Shown one piece after another: positions 63,195 to 64,000 of a stretch of 64,000 nt of DNA. The notes under the pieces are model-generated. The model saw only the letters and a list, made by a program, of their open reading frames with translations, did not search any database and was not told the origin of the DNA. Source of the stretch: Micromonospora tulbaghiae (GTDB taxonomy: Bacteria; Actinomycetota; Actinomycetes; Mycobacteriales; Micromonosporaceae); assembly GCF_900091605.1 (NCBI RefSeq), contig NZ_FMCQ01000005.1, forward strand, positions 1 through 64,000. Direction: 5' to 3'. Within the stretch, counting starts at the first letter, position 1, and every line of letters starts with the position of its first letter. The position numbers and the translations under genes are program-made.

Positions 63195-64000
63195 TCAGCC
63201 GGCCAGGGCGGCGTTCGCCTGGGCCATGAAGCGGGAGGTCGCGGTGCGGGCGCCGGCGCGCTTGCCGCGGATGCTCTCGGCCGCCTCGATCAGCAGCGTG
63301 CGCACCGCGGCGTGCCCCTTGGGCGGCGGCGCGGGTGACGGGCCGGCCAGGTCGTCCAGCTCGGCGCCGAGCGCCGCCATGCGCTTCTCGGCCCGGCCGG
63401 TCACCTCCGCGGTCACGAACGAGCGCACCTGCTTGCTGGCGTTCAGGCCGCGCTCGACGCCGAGGAGCCGGCCGGCGGCCACGTTCGTGGTCAGGAAGTC
63501 GAGCACGTCCACCACCGTCTCCGGGTGGCGGGTGCCCCGGAAACCGGCCCAGTACATCGACGCGCGCGGCCACTGCGCGGCGGGCGTGCCCGGGAAGGCG
63601 ACCGCGCCCAGCTCGTCGTCGGTCAGGCTCTGCAGCTCGGGCAACTGGTGCGACCAGGCGAAGGAGGCCGCGGTGTGCCCGGTGACCACGAGCTGGCGGG
63701 CCAGCTCGCCGCTGTCGGCCTGCTCGACCAGGGCGGCGCTCGGTGTGGCCCGGTCGAAGCGCGCCACCTCCCAGAACTCGAACCAGGCGAGCAGTTCGGC
63801 GGAGCTGAAGCCGAGCTGCCGCCCCTGGTACAGCTCGCTGCCCTGGCCGCGCAGCCAGAGCCAGAACGCCCGGTAGTCGCCGGAGGCGTCCATGGTGCCC
63901 GCCACCCGGTTGCCGGAGGCGCGCGTGACGCGGGCGGCCCAGGTCACGTACTCCTTCCAGGACATCCCGGTACGCGGCTCGGGTTGCCCCAGCCGGCGCA
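63195..64000 (-). CDS. Extracellular solute-binding protein (sugar ABC transporter type), 5' truncated
   Basis: The frame stays open across the right edge (upstream of the internal ATG at 63965 it reads RRLGQPEPRTG), so only the C-terminal part, about 268 residues, is present. MSWKEYVTWAARVTRASGNRVAG and the later FPGTPAAQWPRASMYWAGFRGT with an Ala/Gly-rich C-terminus fit family 1 sugar-binding lipoproteins; the permeases would lie outside the window. The C-terminal Arg/Ala-rich segment is unusual for this class. Confidence 0.8.
   Translation of the reverse strand, partial: RRLGQPEPRTGMSWKEYVTWAARVTRASGNRVAGTMDASGDYRAFWLWLRGQGSELYQGRQLGFSSAELLAWFEFWEVARFDRATPSAALVEQADSGELARQLVVTGHTAASFAWSHQLPELQSLTDDELGAVAFPGTPAAQWPRASMYWAGFRGTRHPETVVDVLDFLTTNVAAGRLLGVERGLNASKQVRSFVTAEVTGRAEKRMAALGAELDDLAGPSPAPPPKGHAAVRTLLIEAAESIRGKRAGARTATSRFMAQANAALAG

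Noticed and set aside
1..64000. CRISPR arrays, IS elements, prophage genes
   Set aside because: No regularly spaced direct repeats, transposase motifs or phage structural genes were seen on either strand.

Overview
The window is high-GC actinobacterial DNA with very strong GC3 bias, SD and leaderless starts mixed, and few gaps. Mycothiol genes (mshB, a mycoredoxin), a WhiB7 regulator, AdnAB instead of RecBCD, a C1/U72 initiator tRNA and the overall gene content point to a Micromonosporaceae chromosome, most likely Micromonospora; this is inferred from gene content and style, not from a marker search. No phage, IS element, CRISPR array or rRNA operon was seen, so this looks like core chromosome with small accessory pieces.

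Layout. 1-4600: the 3' part of an oligopeptide ABC transporter operon (ATPase, two permeases, lipoprotein). 4629-9808: S9 peptidase, divergent mshB, two small membrane proteins and a GNAT protein. 9888-13635: fdxA, dapC, a prephenate dehydrogenase, a SIMPL-domain protein and a P-loop kinase. 13679-20405: a large membrane-embedded alpha/beta hydrolase, a hexapeptide acetyltransferase and a secreted subtilase. 20457-24391: dapD and dapE (with dapC these give three steps of the succinylase route to diaminopimelate), a small Arg-rich protein and two tandem LOG-family proteins. 24761-31856: adnA-adnB recombination helicase-nuclease. 32061-33695: a cold-shock protein and a DEAD-box RNA helicase, both with structured leaders. 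34198-37603: a decayed GNAT gene and a sulfonate-type ABC operon ending in its own Rrf2 regulator. 37835-41473: paired M16 peptidases and nudC. 41629-44842: a DUF397/XRE pair and an MFS exporter. 44901-58718: mrx1, uvrD2, whiB7, ABC1 kinase, ThiF-like protein, DUF5679, YgjP-like peptidase, DUF2342 protein, YlbL-like protease and UPF0182, an order that resembles the Mycobacterium tuberculosis Rv3193c-Rv3202c neighbourhood. 58866-64000: ECF sigma factor with a membrane partner, two identical initiator tRNAs, a TetR/MFS drug-efflux pair and a partial sugar-binding protein.

Regulatory layer. The most rewarding signals are non-coding: (i) an identical 47-bp repeat between adnA/adnB and between the two M16 genes, each time producing a 20-codon mini-ORF that starts on the upstream stop codon and ends on the downstream start codon; (ii) a full ribosome-controlled attenuator ahead of whiB7 (84-codon uORF, antiterminator, terminator) behind a WhiB7-type promoter; (iii) three helically phased DnaA boxes at 51062-51123; (iv) three related intergenic hairpins with GATC-type ends; (v) a hairpin that buries the Shine-Dalgarno of the DEAD-box helicase; (vi) palindromic operators for the Rrf2 and TetR systems; and (vii) eleven TANNNT boxes placed 6-7 nt ahead of start codons, indicating leaderless mRNAs.
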